Assembly: GCA_021399435.1 (NCBI GenBank)
Contig: JAJTUP010000087.1
Span: 1-64,000, forward strand
Reading direction: 5' to 3'
Source of the DNA: Diaporthe sp. PMI_573
Taxonomy: Eukaryota > Ascomycota > Sordariomycetes > Diaporthales > Diaporthaceae
Length of the DNA: 64,000 nt
In this document: positions 11,590-22,697 of the stretch, piece by piece
How positions within the stretch are numbered: position 1 is the stretch's first letter
Layout of the letters: the number at the start of each line of letters is the position of its first letter
Position numbers and translations under genes: made by a program
The notes under the pieces: model-generated
Databases searched by the model: none
Told to the model about the DNA's origin: nothing
What the model saw: the letters and a program-made list of their open reading frames with translations, nothing else

Positions 11590-14097
11590 ATGGCCACTAT
11601 CTCCAGCTATTTCGGTGCTGCCAGCGGTCGCCGTCCTGATTCTGACAGTTATTCTTGCTCCAACATATATTAGTCCTCGCCCAAACGACCCCGACGGAAC
11701 CCTGATCGAACCCGACGAATTCAAGCTGAATGGGAAGCAATATGTACGCTACTCTGTTGTGGCAAAGTCCCAAAAGCACACCAAGAAAAGGACATCAGTC
11801 GTCTGGCAGTATGGTGAAGACATACAACTCAAGCAGGACCCGACGAAGAGGTTCTGGTACTGTTATCTGTGCGAACAGCAGCAGCGCCAACAGGGACTTC
11901 CTATTTCCGGCAAGGGCAATTGTACTGCCTTAGACCACCTGGAATCGAAACACCAAATCGATAGGGAGACTGGTGAGCACGGACATCCAAAGCGCCACCC
12001 ATCGCAGCCATCAATTGTCGACTTCAACAACATATCCACCGTTGTATTCAAACGCCGATTTGACGAGTTCAAGGAACTTCTGATTCGATGGATCGTCTAT
12101 TGTCACATCGCCTTCTTTCAAATCGAGAACCTATACTTTCGCGAACTCCTCTTCTATGTTTTCCCTGGCCTGGCAACACTCCTTCCAAAGGCGAGACTAG
12201 TGATTCGCAGATGGATAATAGAGGCCTTTGAGGCACGAAAGGACAACCTGCGTCAAGAAATGCAAGCGGCCCACAGGAATATATCGATATCGTTCGATTT
12301 ATGGACGTCACCGAACTATCAGGCTATCCTCGGATGTGTCGCGCACTTTATCAACAGAAGCGGCAAGAGAAGAACGGTTGTTCTGGCTCTTCGCGAACTG
12401 GTTGGCGAACATTCAGGTGAGAATATGGCAGATGCCCTCCTACATATATTTGATGACTACGGGATCAGTGGCCGGATCGGTTATTTCATGGCAGACAATG
12501 CAAGTTCGAATGATGCCTGCATCGACCTGGTCCTGCAGGCTCTTTACCCGCACATGAGCAGGAAACATCGCGTACGACGACGCCTTCGGTGTTTTGGCCA
12601 TATCGTCAATCTCTGCGCCCAGGCGTTTATTATGGGAAAGGATGCTGCGAAGACCTGCAAGGATCTGGACTCTGCGTATCGAGAAGGGGACTACACACGG
12701 ATTCGTGAGCTGTGGAAGAAGCGCGGTGCAATCGGGAGGCTCCATAATATCGTACGATACATTAGAGCTAGCCCTCAACGGCGCCAATTCTTCAGATCAA
12801 TACAAATTGGCGGCGATCTGGCTGCATTTGACGGATTGGAGGTAAGCCCCCCTAGTGCGCGTCGCAAGGTAGTCGCGGCGTCCTACACTTCCGGTTTCAG
12901 TACTGACGTTGGAGTTTGTTGCAGCTTGTTCAAAGTCAGTCTACACGCTGGAATTCTTATTTCTTATCGATTGGACGCGCTCTTAATGTCAAAGAACGTA
13001 TCCAGCTCTTCTGCGATCAATATGAGCCTCCACGAAGCGACAGAGACGTCCTGGACCAACGCCTCAGCCCACGGCAATGGGACGAACTCGGACACCTCCA
13101 TGACCAACTCGAGACATTCTACGAGGCCACAGTAATGAACGAAGGCAGACAGTGGACTCTTGCAGATCATTTTCAATCGCTAGACTGGCTTATAGACGAA
13201 ATCCACCTTGCTCAGCGAAAGTTTGAACAGCTCGCCGAAGACGCAATGCGGAAGCGTGGCCCGAATAGACAGGATAAGCAGAACGAATTCGACGACTATA
13301 ACTGGCTTGCTGCGGCTGCAGAAGTTGCCTGGCAGAAATGCGAGAAGTACTACAACAAGGCCGATGAATCGCCCGCTTACTACGCCGCCATATCGTTGAA
13401 TCCAAGCCTTAAGAACCAATGGTACTATCAGGTTTGGAATGGCAGTGATGATAAGCGTGCCTGGATCCAAGCTGCTGTTGGAGCAGTTAAGGAGCTCTGG
13501 GTTGACGAATACAAAGGCAAGTTCGCCCACGGCGCGCCAGTTCCTACCCACGTCTTTAAGGCCACAGAACCGAAAGAGAAATCGTTTACTTCAGTGAGAA
13601 ACCACAAGCGTCTCAAACTACACCACCTCGACCCTAATTCAAGCCCCGAACTGCCCTCAACGGATCACTACAATGAGTTTATCACCGCTGACGTTATCGG
13701 CCTTAATGATGACGAGGAATTCGACCCCATCCAGTACTGGAATGAGCGTTACCACTCGCAGACGGACCTAGCTCGCATGGCGCTGGACGTTTTAGCCCTG
13801 CCTCCCATGTCAGATGAGTGTGAGCGCCTTTTTAGCAGCGCCAAGCTCCTCCTTACAGATCATCGCTCGCGGCTCCGGATGGACGTCATTGAAGCCAGCG
13901 AGTGCTTACGAGCTTGGTATGGTCGCCCGGAGCAGAAGGCATTTGATGACTCTGCCATCGGTTTGATGGAGGGTGAGGCAGGGAGTACAGTTGGGGCGGA
14001 TGGGCTGGGTGAGGGAGAGGAAGGCGGCGAAGATGATGGAAGCGAGAAGAACATACTGGAGACGCAAGTTGCTAGAGAACATGAGCTCCGTAGTTAG
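11590..14097 (+). CDS. hAT-family transposase (BED finger, hAT dimerisation)
   Basis: This enzyme would cut and paste the surrounding element. The main frame runs 11674-12841 and 12925-14097, joined across an 83-nt intron (gtaagc..gcag). Near the N-terminus a BED-type zinc finger is visible ('YCYLCEQQQ' followed by 'ALDHLESKHQ'). Then come 'SFDLWTSPN' and 'ADNASSNDACIDLV' of the hAT RNase H-like fold. At the C-terminus is the dimerisation region ('LALPPMSDECERLFSSAKLL'). The 5' end is uncertain: the ATG at 11590 is in another frame, and a 58-nt intron (11616-11673, GT..AG) would join it in frame to the body. A one-base frameshift is the alternative. The coding sequence is otherwise open to the TAG at 14097. 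Confidence 0.85.
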
Positions 14098-14269
14098 GTG
14101 GTGTCATAACCCAAGGACAAGAACAGTTCTACTCCAAGTCTGCTTATTCAGCGGCTCATTGATTGTCCCAAAAGGGTAAAGATATGAACTGGATCGGTTC
14201 TGGATATCCTGGAGGCTGCCTGTCCCCACGTCTGGACTGGATTGGATCGAGGCTCGGATCCAGCTCCAA

Positions 14270-14290
14270 TCCAATCCAATAACATCACTG
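14270..14290 (-). repeat. hAT right terminal inverted repeat
   Basis: This is the exact reverse complement of 11220-11240, followed by the second TSD copy at 14291-14298. Confidence 0.92.
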
Positions 14291-14298
14291 CACTCAGG

Positions 14299-14891
14299 AA
14301 ACCATCAACCAGGTAACAGCCCGGGACCGGCGAGCTAAGCGCCGCAGGGACACAAGAGGGAACTGATCAAAATGACGGATAAATGGTTTGGTCGACCCTT
14401 CTCCTCTAGGGAGCAAAGGGCCGGAGAGGAGTATGTTACGGGGTGCAGTATTTTACGTAGCTAGTGCGATAAATTTTTCTTGGCCGTCCGTACTATAAGT
14501 ACCGGACATGCTTCTGTCCCTCTCGAAGGCCAAAGCAACAATTCAACTCATTCTTCTATTATTATTATTTGATAACTTGTGACATTGTCTGATCAGAACC
14601 CAAACACTGCTTTTATCGCCTTCGTGGCCCTTCCGGCCCTTTTTCATTATCTCTTCTTTCTTCGCGTTAGAGCCCTCGAGTGGTTTTCTCTCTCTCTCCG
14701 AGGGGCCAGCAGAACTTGGGCACATATGCTCGGCTTGTTGTCCACGTTTTTAATAGGCTTATAAAAGCCCTTCTAGCACCTATATTTTAGGTGTTTCTAG
14801 GCTAGCTTGGCCTAGTAGAGTTAGTGGAGTAAAAGGGTGTAATGATTACACCAAACCTTTGTGGGGTTCAGTAGGTAACCTGTAGGGTTTA
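14299..14891. other. No gene recognised
   Basis: Between the hAT element and an LTR-like segment there is non-repetitive-looking DNA. A segment starting TGTTACGGGG near 14434 resembles the start of an LTR but I found no matching end. The short ORFs on both strands show no protein features. Confidence 0.4.
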
Positions 14892-15304
14892 TGTTAGCAG
14901 TACGGCGTAGAGGTAGTACTTGACTGTGCTTGTGTAAGACACGATGATTCTGCGAGTATGATCACTAGCTGTGAGGCTATCCAGTTATTGGGCTGAATAC
15001 TTAGATTGACGACTGAAGAGTCTCTTCTATGAAAGCTATCTACGGTGGTGATGACCATGTCCTTATATGTTCCGACTCTTCATCCGTCTTATGTGTATTG
15101 GACTGTTTGGACCGCTGTCGATGTTTGCGGTCCAGTCCGTAGTCGCTGGGACCGCTGACGGTCCTGTCGGTCCACTCTTGCAGGAAGGTCCTAGGTCTTA
15201 ACCCTGGTCTTGGCGTGTCCCGTGACTCCGCCTTAGTGTCATTTCTTTAACGTCCCGATGCTGTCCCAATGGTTTCCCTAGTGCCAACGGGTTGGTTCAT
15301 AACA
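14892..15304 (+). repeat. LTR-like segment, 413 bp, tentative
   Basis: The segment begins TGTTAGCAG and ends TTCATAACA, giving short inverted TGTTA/TAACA ends typical of fungal LTRs. It contains no ORF. The flanks do not show a matching 4-6 bp TSD, so it may be a recombined solo LTR or a coincidence. Confidence 0.35.
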
Positions 15305-15473
15305 AAGGGGGCCTATAGGGCCCTCTAGCCATTATTTTTTTAATAGTAGATAGATTTCTTTTAGAAGGGGTTTTCTTTCTATAAGGGGCTTTTCTTTTCT
15401 CTCATATTTTTATTTAGAGTAAGGGTTAAATGTTATAAGCCTATTTTAGGCCTATATCTTTAACAAAAGGGGT

Positions 15474-16013
15474 GTTAAATAGAAACGCTTATTAGTAGGC
15501 GTGGGTACTACACGTAGGGAATTACTCTAGACTTTATATAAGGAGTTACCCTAGACTTGGCACTAAATTTTGTCTAAGTGCCTATAGGGCGTGCACGCCG
15601 AAAGATGAGTTTGGTGGCCGTAAGTCGATTTTTTAGGCTATTTTAAGACCCTAACTTCGTACCTCTATATTACCTTTATTTCTTACCCAAAAAGTATATA
15701 GCCTAGTTCATTAAATAGCCTGATTTCTAAAGTTTATCTGTATTTAGTTTAGTTACTGTTAGGGTTAGGGTTGGCTGGCTTTTTAAAGCCAAAGATAGTG
15801 GGTCTGAGGGCTGAATTTTCCGGCCTCGCCATTCCTGCACCAGAGCCAACCCACGCATGCCCGCGGGTAAGACAATGTCGGAGGGTATGTAAGGAGGGCT
15901 GACAGAAGCCTACTCGAATTCAATACAAAGTTGTCCAAACCACTCTCAAGCATTCCAACAAGGCCTCCAGGCACCCTACTGCTACCTAACCCATTCGATC
16001 TACTAACCTTTAG
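15474..16013 (+). repeat. ~530-bp unclassified interspersed repeat, copy 1
   Basis: The copy begins GTTAAATAGAAACGC and ends CTAACCTTTAG. It is a moderately mutated (C-to-T/G-to-A) relative of the clean copies at 21887-22416 and 27434-27949. It contains a short TTAGGGTTAGGG stretch that also occurs in the other copies. No TIRs, long ORF or poly-A were seen, so the class is unknown. Confidence 0.75.
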
Positions 16014-17282
16014 AGTCTTTAATATCTCCTTTAATTTATTTAGTAGTATTATTATTAATTAGCCCTAAATAGCCCTAAAGGTTTATAAAATAAAGTATTG
16101 GCTACTATATTTTTAATTCTTTTTATATACTAAATAGTAAAATTATATACTCTAATTACTGCTAGTCATTTTATAATAAAAGCGCGCTATGCTAGGTTTT
16201 AGCCCCCTGTGGTTTTCCCTAGTACCGCCGGAATCCTCGCAACACACTTAATTCTCAGTGGCCCGAGAGGAGGAAAAGTGAAGGAATCTTGGCTAGCAGG
16301 ATACGCGAAGTTTCTCTTTTGTCCTTTTCTCCGTCACGCGAAACTGAGGTAAACAATCCTCACGTCCATCGAGCAGACTGTACGGACAGTGGCCTCTATT
16401 CCGACCGCGGGTGATCTCGGGTAGACCGGCAGATAGCGACGTTAATACACCACTACGCGGCATGACCCACTTGATACAGGGATTACACGACAGGGTCAAG
16501 TAGGGGATAGCCTTCTCCATGTAATATGCTGTGGGATGGGAAGCTGCTCATCCAATACAGAAGGCCCTATAGCCACGTGAATCACTTTTGAAATTTCACG
16601 TGCGACTATTGGTTACGCTCTGACTGCTCAGGAGAAGGAACACCGTCAAATCGAACTATTCCGGGGACCGTATTCCCTCTGAAATCCGGTGTATGGCCGC
16701 GGGTAACGCGCTACCGAAGGCGACTTTAGAGGCTACCTTCCAGAAGTGTTGCAGCCTATCGAATCGTCCTGCGTGCAACTCGATCCAGTTACTCAACCGC
16801 GGTTATTGGCAGGCTTTTTTTAGCAGCAGAGCAATATTAATCCCAGTCGAGGGGTGAGCGGATGTTAGAAACTCGAAATAAGGCTTGAACTCATTATCAG
16901 CATGATTACCATTTGGTGAATTATAACATTATGGTTCTGTGTAGCCAGACTCACTATGTTTTGCGAAGATATCGGCAGCTGCTTTACATTGGTTTGGCAT
17001 CAGTGTGTCTGCCTTGAAGTCAATGTCTGCTCATCCAAGGCTCTGTGGAGAATCTTGTCGGCGCCGCTGGATTATGCGTTGGATGCGACGGAGAACAGAA
17101 TGGATTCGCCTCGTGTATAGTATACGACCAACAAATAGACATGAAGGTTGCTCAGTCAAAGACACAACAGACGAAATAAGACGAGTGGATCGAACATCAA
17201 TTTTCAGATCTGCCCCCGGGCTCAAGACTTACGAAAGAACGCTGGACAGACCTTCTTAAGATAAACATCCACACAAGCGGAA
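16014..17282. other. No gene recognised
   Basis: An AT-rich part (to about 16190) is followed by DNA of normal composition. ORFs up to 84 codons (17005-17259 plus; 16293-16520 minus) show no recognisable domains. The part next to 17283 may be more of the gypsy fragment but I could not align it. Confidence 0.4.
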
Positions 17283-17660
17283 ACCGACATGTTTTGATAC
17301 CTGCTCATCAACAGAAAATCAGCACTAGCCTGGGACTGGTCTCACCTTGGGGAATTCGTTCCTGAGGTCGCACCCAAGCAGGAAATCAAGACTGTCGCTC
17401 ATGAACCATATCAGTCTCGAAGTATTCCTATACCTCATGACCTTCGCGACAGGATAATCAAGGTGCTCAAGGAACATGTCGGTGAAGGAGCCCTCGAGGA
17501 ATCTAACCCATGCTACAGAAACAAGTGGTTTCTTGTCACGAAGAAGGACGGAGGTCTTCGACTAGTCAATGATGCTCAGGAGTTCAACCGCTTCACGATC
17601 AAAGACGCCTTCATTCCGCTTTCCACTGATCAGTTCTCGGAGGAGTTAATATCTTCTCTG
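17283..17660 (+). pseudogene. Gypsy pol (RT) fragment, little RIP
   Basis: This segment aligns base for base with the RIP-degraded 2941-3310. The downstream part (17463 onward) is open and encodes RT text such as 'NKWFLVTKKDGGLRLVNDAQ', the strand around the gypsy RT 'RFCVDYR'-type motif. Homology stops after 'FSEELISS' near 17650, before the catalytic YVDD motif, so it is a truncated relic. Its low mutation load relative to the 3-kb copy suggests it is too short for, or escaped, RIP. Confidence 0.85.
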
Positions 17661-18660
17661 GGTACGACCCTCGGCCCGTTCAGGATGTCGACCAATAGCG
17701 AGCCGGCCGAAGCGCAGCAGGCCCGATCTCCGTGTCTTGCATCTTTTCGATGGCTTTCGTGCTGCGGAACTCGACTTAGGAGGGGAGGGAAATAACTCTT
17801 GCTTGTGGTTGGGTTAAACGTTGCGCCTGCAACTGTAACTAGCAGGGTCTCGTGCTCACTTGGGAAGCAGGTAGCAACAAGTACATGTTTCTATAGTCTG
17901 CTGATAAGTGAAAGGGGAGCCCACTAAGGCTGACCTTGTCATTCGGCAAACCTCCCCACCAATTGGAACTTCTACGGTAAACGACGCCCGGATTCCCCGG
18001 GTGTTCGGAATGCAACGCGTCTCAATCACACTAGCCCTAAAGCTACCCCGATGTAGCAAACGCCGTGTCCTAACATTACAGCTGCAAGATACTGTGTGAT
18101 CATACTGTACCAGTAAGGGCCATGGGCGCGTTTGACACCAAACGCCACCAAGAGGCCCGTTCAGGAGCTGAATGCCATACCAAAGCGAGGAGTTCAACAG
18201 CATCATTCCGTGACTGGTCATAGGATACGGTCAATGTTAGTCAGCAGAGGCCTTCTCCGGGGACTCAATGCAAGTGATTCACCTATTGTCATCCCGTGCA
18301 TTAGCCTGCCAATGTTATCGCTAGGCCCTGTCTATAGCTGAACGCCACATAAAAGTGAGCGGTTTCACATGTCTGCATGTGTCGTTCCCGCGCATTAGCC
18401 TACCTTGTCGCTAGGGCGCCGGGATAATGCAACTATTGCAACGAGAAGCTCCTCCACCACAACGGCTGATTGTGTGGCACCTCGCTCGGGACTCCAAGGA
18501 ACCTTGTGCAACTGGTTCAGCTGCGCACTAAAGCAATGTTGCAGGGTACTCCATCCGGAAGGGTTTTGCGTTTTGGAATGCAGAACAATGACCAACAATT
18601 GCGGGCTGTTGTACTGTGTAGAGGACTTCAGTGCTTTGATCGGGCAGGAGGAGGGACGAG
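17661..18660. other. No gene recognised
   Basis: Several overlapping ORFs of 60-125 codons occur on both strands without family motifs. A motif with spacing near 18150-18200 and 18330-18360 ('ccaaagcgagg' / 'cataaaagtgagcgg') hints at a diverged local duplication. No function can be assigned. Confidence 0.35.
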
Positions 18661-18674
18661 CGACGACGGAGGGT

Positions 18675-18680
18675 TATAAA
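18675..18680 (+). promoter_or_regulatory. TATA-like box of the rhodopsin-domain gene
   Basis: A TATAAA lies 145 bp upstream of the ATG at 18825. Position and strand fit a core promoter. No transcript data support it. Confidence 0.4.
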
Positions 18681-18824
18681 GAGGATGAGTACGGAAGCCA
18701 TGCAAGGGGATTCGAGTCCTGTCTTTCTCCCCGGCTCCAAGTTTCTCTGCAGATACAAGATTTGCGTGTGCCAAGTTTCTAGACTTTTAATGCCACTTCC
18801 CTCCCCGAATCGAGTCACCGAAAC

Positions 18825-20395
18825 ATGTCGTCAAACGAGACCATCGGCGCCGTGCCGCCCCCACCAGGTGTTGTGCCCAACTTCGATGATCCGCCCAGCT
18901 TGGCGCTGGTCAGCACGGCCACTAGTATCGCCCTCGCAGTCTTCTCAACATGCTTCGTGGCATTGCGGTTTTATACCACGCTTGTTATCACCCGCGTGCG
19001 AGGGACTGCAGATGGTAAGCTGCGAAAATGCCACAATTAACTGTTCAAGCCACCTCTAACTTGTCTACCTAGTTCTGTTAGCTCTCGCCTGGGTATGTTG
19101 CCAGTTGTTGTTCCTACGGTAGCTCCTGGAAGCTAAACCCAATCCAGCTGCTAGCTGTCGCCTTTTCGGTATCGGCCTGCATTTGTCAGTATGCCCACAT
19201 GCAGGCACGTCCCTACCGTCGATTCCTTGGCTTACTTGTCTGCAGTACCGCGATTCGGCTTCGGCCGCCATCTATGGGATGTCCCGTTCACGACGTACAA
19301 CATCCACTTCATGAAGGTAGCCAACCAGACCATCGTGGCCGTCCCACTCCGATGTCTGCAGCGCTGACTAAACCTTATTGACTTGATAGACTGGCGCGAT
19401 TGAAGGGACGTTCTTTGGAATGTCCATCACCTTTTCCAAGCTCTCAATCTTGGCCTTCTACCTGAACATTGCCTTGGGGCCTGTCGCCAAGCGTCAAAGG
19501 GTTGCCATCTATTCCCTTGCGGTTGTCGTTTTTCTTTACGGCACCCTCACTTCCTTCGAATGGCTTTTCGCTTGCCGTCCCATGGAGAAATACTGGGATT
19601 TGACCATTACTGACGGGACTTGCATAAATTTTATGAAGATCGTGTTGTTCAATGGTGTGATGAACGTCGTTACTGACACAGCTATTTTGTGTTTTCCTAT
19701 TTGGATACTTTGGAATTTACGTCTCCCCGTCCGGCAGAAGATCGGAGTGATGGGAATAATGATGACCGGCGGCCTGTGAGTTAAACTGTCGCAGCGCGAG
19801 GAATCATACTAGAACTAATCTTGCGAATAGGGTCCTCGCCATTAGCATCGCCAGGGCAATAATGACTAGGGACATCCTCGACAGCCTAGACATTACCTGG
19901 GAATGGACTCCGCTATTTATTGCAACGTATGTCAGTCGTTTGCGTTCGGGATGCTGAACCTTTAATCGCTGACGTATAGCTCTTAGGATGTTCGAGGTGC
20001 ATATTGGGCTGGTCTGCGTCTGTCTGATATTCGCCAAGCCCTTCTTTAAGAGACATTTCCCGAAGCTTCTCGGGAGCTCTTACGGAGCTCACTCAGCTCC
20101 TTATGGTAGCCGGTCGAGGCGATGGATAACACAGTCCGATGTGGATAGATATCCGCTGCCATCGCAAGACGGAAATATGGTACCCCTGGATAACACTTTT
20201 GGAAATTCTCTATCACGTAAGTAACTATGACTGTGCAAAGGACCAGGCGGTTGAAGCGGTGTCAAAATCAACCATATGGAGCCGAGCGCTGACTGTACGA
20301 TATCTTCAGAGACTGCCATCCTCGACGGAGCCTCGACTAAAACTACGCAAGAGGGTCAAAGGACCACAGTCCTAGAAAATGGCACTCTTTCGTGA
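18825..20395 (+). CDS. Seven-helix fungal rhodopsin-domain membrane protein
   Basis: This is a plasma-membrane protein of the fungal rhodopsin-domain family, related to Pth11-type and secondary-metabolite-cluster membrane proteins. Its ligand is unknown. The best exon model is 18825-19014, a short exon from 19073, an exon ending at 19316, then 19390-19775, 19831-19926, 19987-20216 and 20310-20395. The exons around 19073-19316 are the least certain. Hydrophobic segments include 'LALVSTATSIALAVFSTCFV', 'FGMSITFSKLSILAFYLNIA', 'VAIYSLAVVVFLYGTLTSF', 'VLFNGVMNVVTDTAILCFPI' and 'MFEVHIGLVCVCLIFA'. Between helices 'RFGFGRHLWDVPFTTYNIHF' is the conserved loop of this family. The C-terminal tail is cytoplasmic-like and polar. 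The last exon was chosen because splicing at 20217/20310 extends the frame to a TGA at 20393-20395. Confidence 0.85.
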
Positions 20396-20960
20396 TATGT
20401 TATACTTCATTCATTCTGCGGCAATAGGGGAATCGAATCGCATCGGCGGAAGGCCTGGTAGTCTACCACGGACGTCGGTATCCCTGCTATTGTTTCTGGG
20501 ATTTTATCTGCCCTAAGTAACGGAATTGAAAGATGAGATAGTGGAGATATTAGAGTCAGACAGGAACCAACGCAGCCGCGGTACCTCTCACAGTTGCATC
20601 TAAGGCCCAGGGCCAGACTCGCGACAGTACCGATAGAGCGCTGGGCCGAAGTCAGGCTGGGGACAGTCGTTACTTTTACCAGCATCAGTCGCTTCCCCAA
20701 GCAAAATTGGCCGCTCGGCGTGTAGCCCAGGAGTGTGGCAGGCCAGCGTATTTGGCGCCAGCCGGGTAGGCGCCAAACCACCAAAGCCCAACGCGCGGGA
20801 TATATACCAGGATTTCTAAGTAATTACAGCAACAACCCAATTCAAGCTGAGATACAATCGCTAAGCTTCGTAAAAGTTGCACCGAGAGCAACCGCCTACG
20901 TAGACCCAATTACTTATACTAACGTCGTCCTACTGTTTCAGACGAAGACCTACGGCGGGG
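20396..20960. other. No gene recognised
   Basis: This stretch lies between the rhodopsin-domain gene and the NACHT-N fragment. ORFs here are short, overlap on both strands and lack motifs. Confidence 0.35.
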
Positions 20961-21380
20961 TTAGATACGCAAGGATGTACCACGTTCTGATAGTTCCTTT
21001 GAAAGCAGTTTCTCATACCGGTCCACCAGCGGCCTGCTATTCTCGTGGAGAGCCTCGTAGGCACAGTTCCATAGCGACCGCTCCGCGTCACGTCGTAATG
21101 TTGTCGTCTGAGGGGGCGGCAGGGCGGGAGGCACTGTTGAACTCAGAGCTTGATCGGGCGTAGCAGAGGCGATCGATTCTGTAGCTTGAGGCTGCTCCGT
21201 CCTAGAGTGTAGGGTTCCGAGACGAGCGAGAGACGGCGAGCTTCTGGACACACCAGCTACCGAGGAGCTCGCATCTTTAGGTGGCACAGATGTCTGGGCA
21301 CCTCGGCCATTACGGGCACTGCTACGCCTGGGTCGCAAAGAGCCCCCCTTGAGGTGTGTAATGAAATTGGAAGATTCCAT
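20961..21380 (-). pseudogene. N-terminal fragment of a NACHT-type NLR protein
   Basis: A 139-codon minus-strand ORF starts at the ATG at 21380. After a low-complexity Ser/Arg/Pro-rich leader it reads 'RSLWNCAYEALHENSRPLVD' and 'RYEKLLSKELSERGTSL'. This matches the N-terminal domain that precedes NACHT in many fungal NLR-like proteins (the pattern LW..AY.AL......LV..YE.LLS.EL). The frame then stops and no NACHT domain follows, because repeats begin nearby. I read it as a truncated NLR gene, separate from the one at 31-34 kb. Confidence 0.6.
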
Positions 21381-21886
21381 ATAATGCTAAGCTTATTAGG
21401 GCTGACAGTGGTTGATAGATTCTAAAGGCAGGTTGTGCGTGTAGATGTTTAGCTGGACTGGGAATGCCTCATATTAAAGGGTTGGCGAGGGTATGGCCAT
21501 ACAGGCTGACTGCATACTAGCGCCTGCTGGGCTAATCGCAAAGCATAAGCTTGTTATTACTGTGTAACAACATCATGGTCACAAACTCAACACTTTTGTT
21601 CTCTGTTAAGGTTCCAATGCCTTTCTATTTACAGATACAAAGTTGTCCAGACTACTTACATACTGTCCCAATTCGCCTTAGGCACCCTACTGCGACCCTG
21701 TCATATAAAACTTACTGCTAAAGGCTCTATCCTTTAGAATATATATACTAAAAGATAAGTTTAGTAGCTATAAGTTAATTTTTAGGCTATTTTAAAACCC
21801 TAACTTTATATTTTTATATTATTTTTATTTTTTACCTTAAAAGCATATAATTTAGTTTATTAAATAGTTTAATTTTTAAAGTTTAT

Positions 21887-22416
21887 GTTAAACGGAAACG
21901 CTTGTGTGGGCGCTGCACGTAAGGGGTTACCCTAGACTTCACGTAGGGAGTTACCCTAGACTTGGCACTTTTTCGGCTAAGTGCCCATGTGGCGTGCGCG
22001 CCGGCAGATGAGTTTGGTGGCCGTGAGTCGATTTTTTGGGCTATTGTAAGACCCTAACTTCGAACCTCTGCATTCCCCTTATTTCTTACCCAAAAAACAT
22101 GTAACCTAGTTTGTTAGATAGCCTGATTTCTGAAGTTTATCTGTATTTAGTTTGGTTACTGTCAGGGTTAGGGTTGGCTGGCTGTTTGAAGCCAAAGATG
22201 GTGGGTCTGAGGGCCGAATTTTCCGGCCCCTCCATTCCTGCACCAGAGCCAACCGCAGCGTGCCCAGGGTTGAGGTCATGTCGGAGGGACTGTGAGGAGG
22301 GCTGACAGAAGCCCACTCAAATTCAATGCAAAGTTGTCCAAACCATTCTCAATCGTCCCAACAAGACCTCAGTGCACCCTACTGCTACCTGACTCCCATT
22401 CGATCCACCAACCTTT
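21887..22416 (+). repeat. ~530-bp interspersed repeat, copy 2 (clean)
   Basis: It starts GTTAAACGGAAACGC and ends CCAACCTTTAG. AGTTTAT occurs on both sides and the flanks are two halves of an older copy, so this is a genuine insertion with a TSD of about 5-7 bp. Near the 5' end is a tandem pair of the unit ..GGGTTACCCTAGACTT... The inner ~400 bp are nearly identical to copy 3. An identical 64-codon ORF in both copies is a by-product of this identity. Confidence 0.85.
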
Positions 22417-22586
22417 AGAGTTTATTTACATTTAGTTTAATTATTATTAGAATTATTGTTGGCTGGTTGTTTAAAATTAAAAATAATAAATCTAAAGTGC
22501 AAATCCTTTAGCCTTACTATTTTTATATTAGAGTTAACATATATATGCCCGCGCGTAAGATAATGTTAAAAGGACTACAAAGAGGG

Positions 22587-22697
22587 TGTCACGAACGGCT
22601 GGGAATGACCGCTGCGCCATAGACCAAAAGATCAGCGAATATCCACACTACCTGTGGAATTCTATCCCAACCACCTAGATATAGTCAGATCGTGACA
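22587..22697. mobile_element. 111-bp LTR-like or MITE insertion
   Basis: The ends are TGTCACGA and TCGTGACA (8-bp perfect inverted ends, TG..CA), flanked by the 5-bp direct repeat GAGGG at 22582-22586 and 22698-22702. The surrounding old repeat continues across it. It is non-coding. Size and ends fit a very short solo LTR (TRIM-like) or a MITE. Confidence 0.75.

Larger units (their letters stand above)
11220..14290 (+). mobile_element. Complete hAT DNA transposon (3071 bp)
   Basis: Both ends carry a perfect terminal inverted repeat of about 21 bp beginning CAGTGATGTTAT. The element is flanked by an identical 8-bp target-site duplication, CACTCAGG, at 11212-11219 and 14291-14298, the length expected for hAT. 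Many GGATTGGA/GGACTGGA subterminal repeats lie within the first ~110 bp and last ~100 bp, as in transposase-binding regions of hAT elements. It encodes one transposase and shows no RIP bias, so insertion looks recent. Confidence 0.95.

Noticed and set aside
15760..15775. TTAGGGTTAGGG sequence, possible telomere
   Set aside because: Only two units, and the same stretch recurs inside all copies of the ~530-bp repeat (also near 22165 and inverted near 27685), so it belongs to the repeat.
18709..18722. GATTCGAGTCC resembling a tRNA B-box
   Set aside because: No matching A-box, acceptor stem or anticodon arm could be folded around it; it lies in the leader of the rhodopsin-domain gene.
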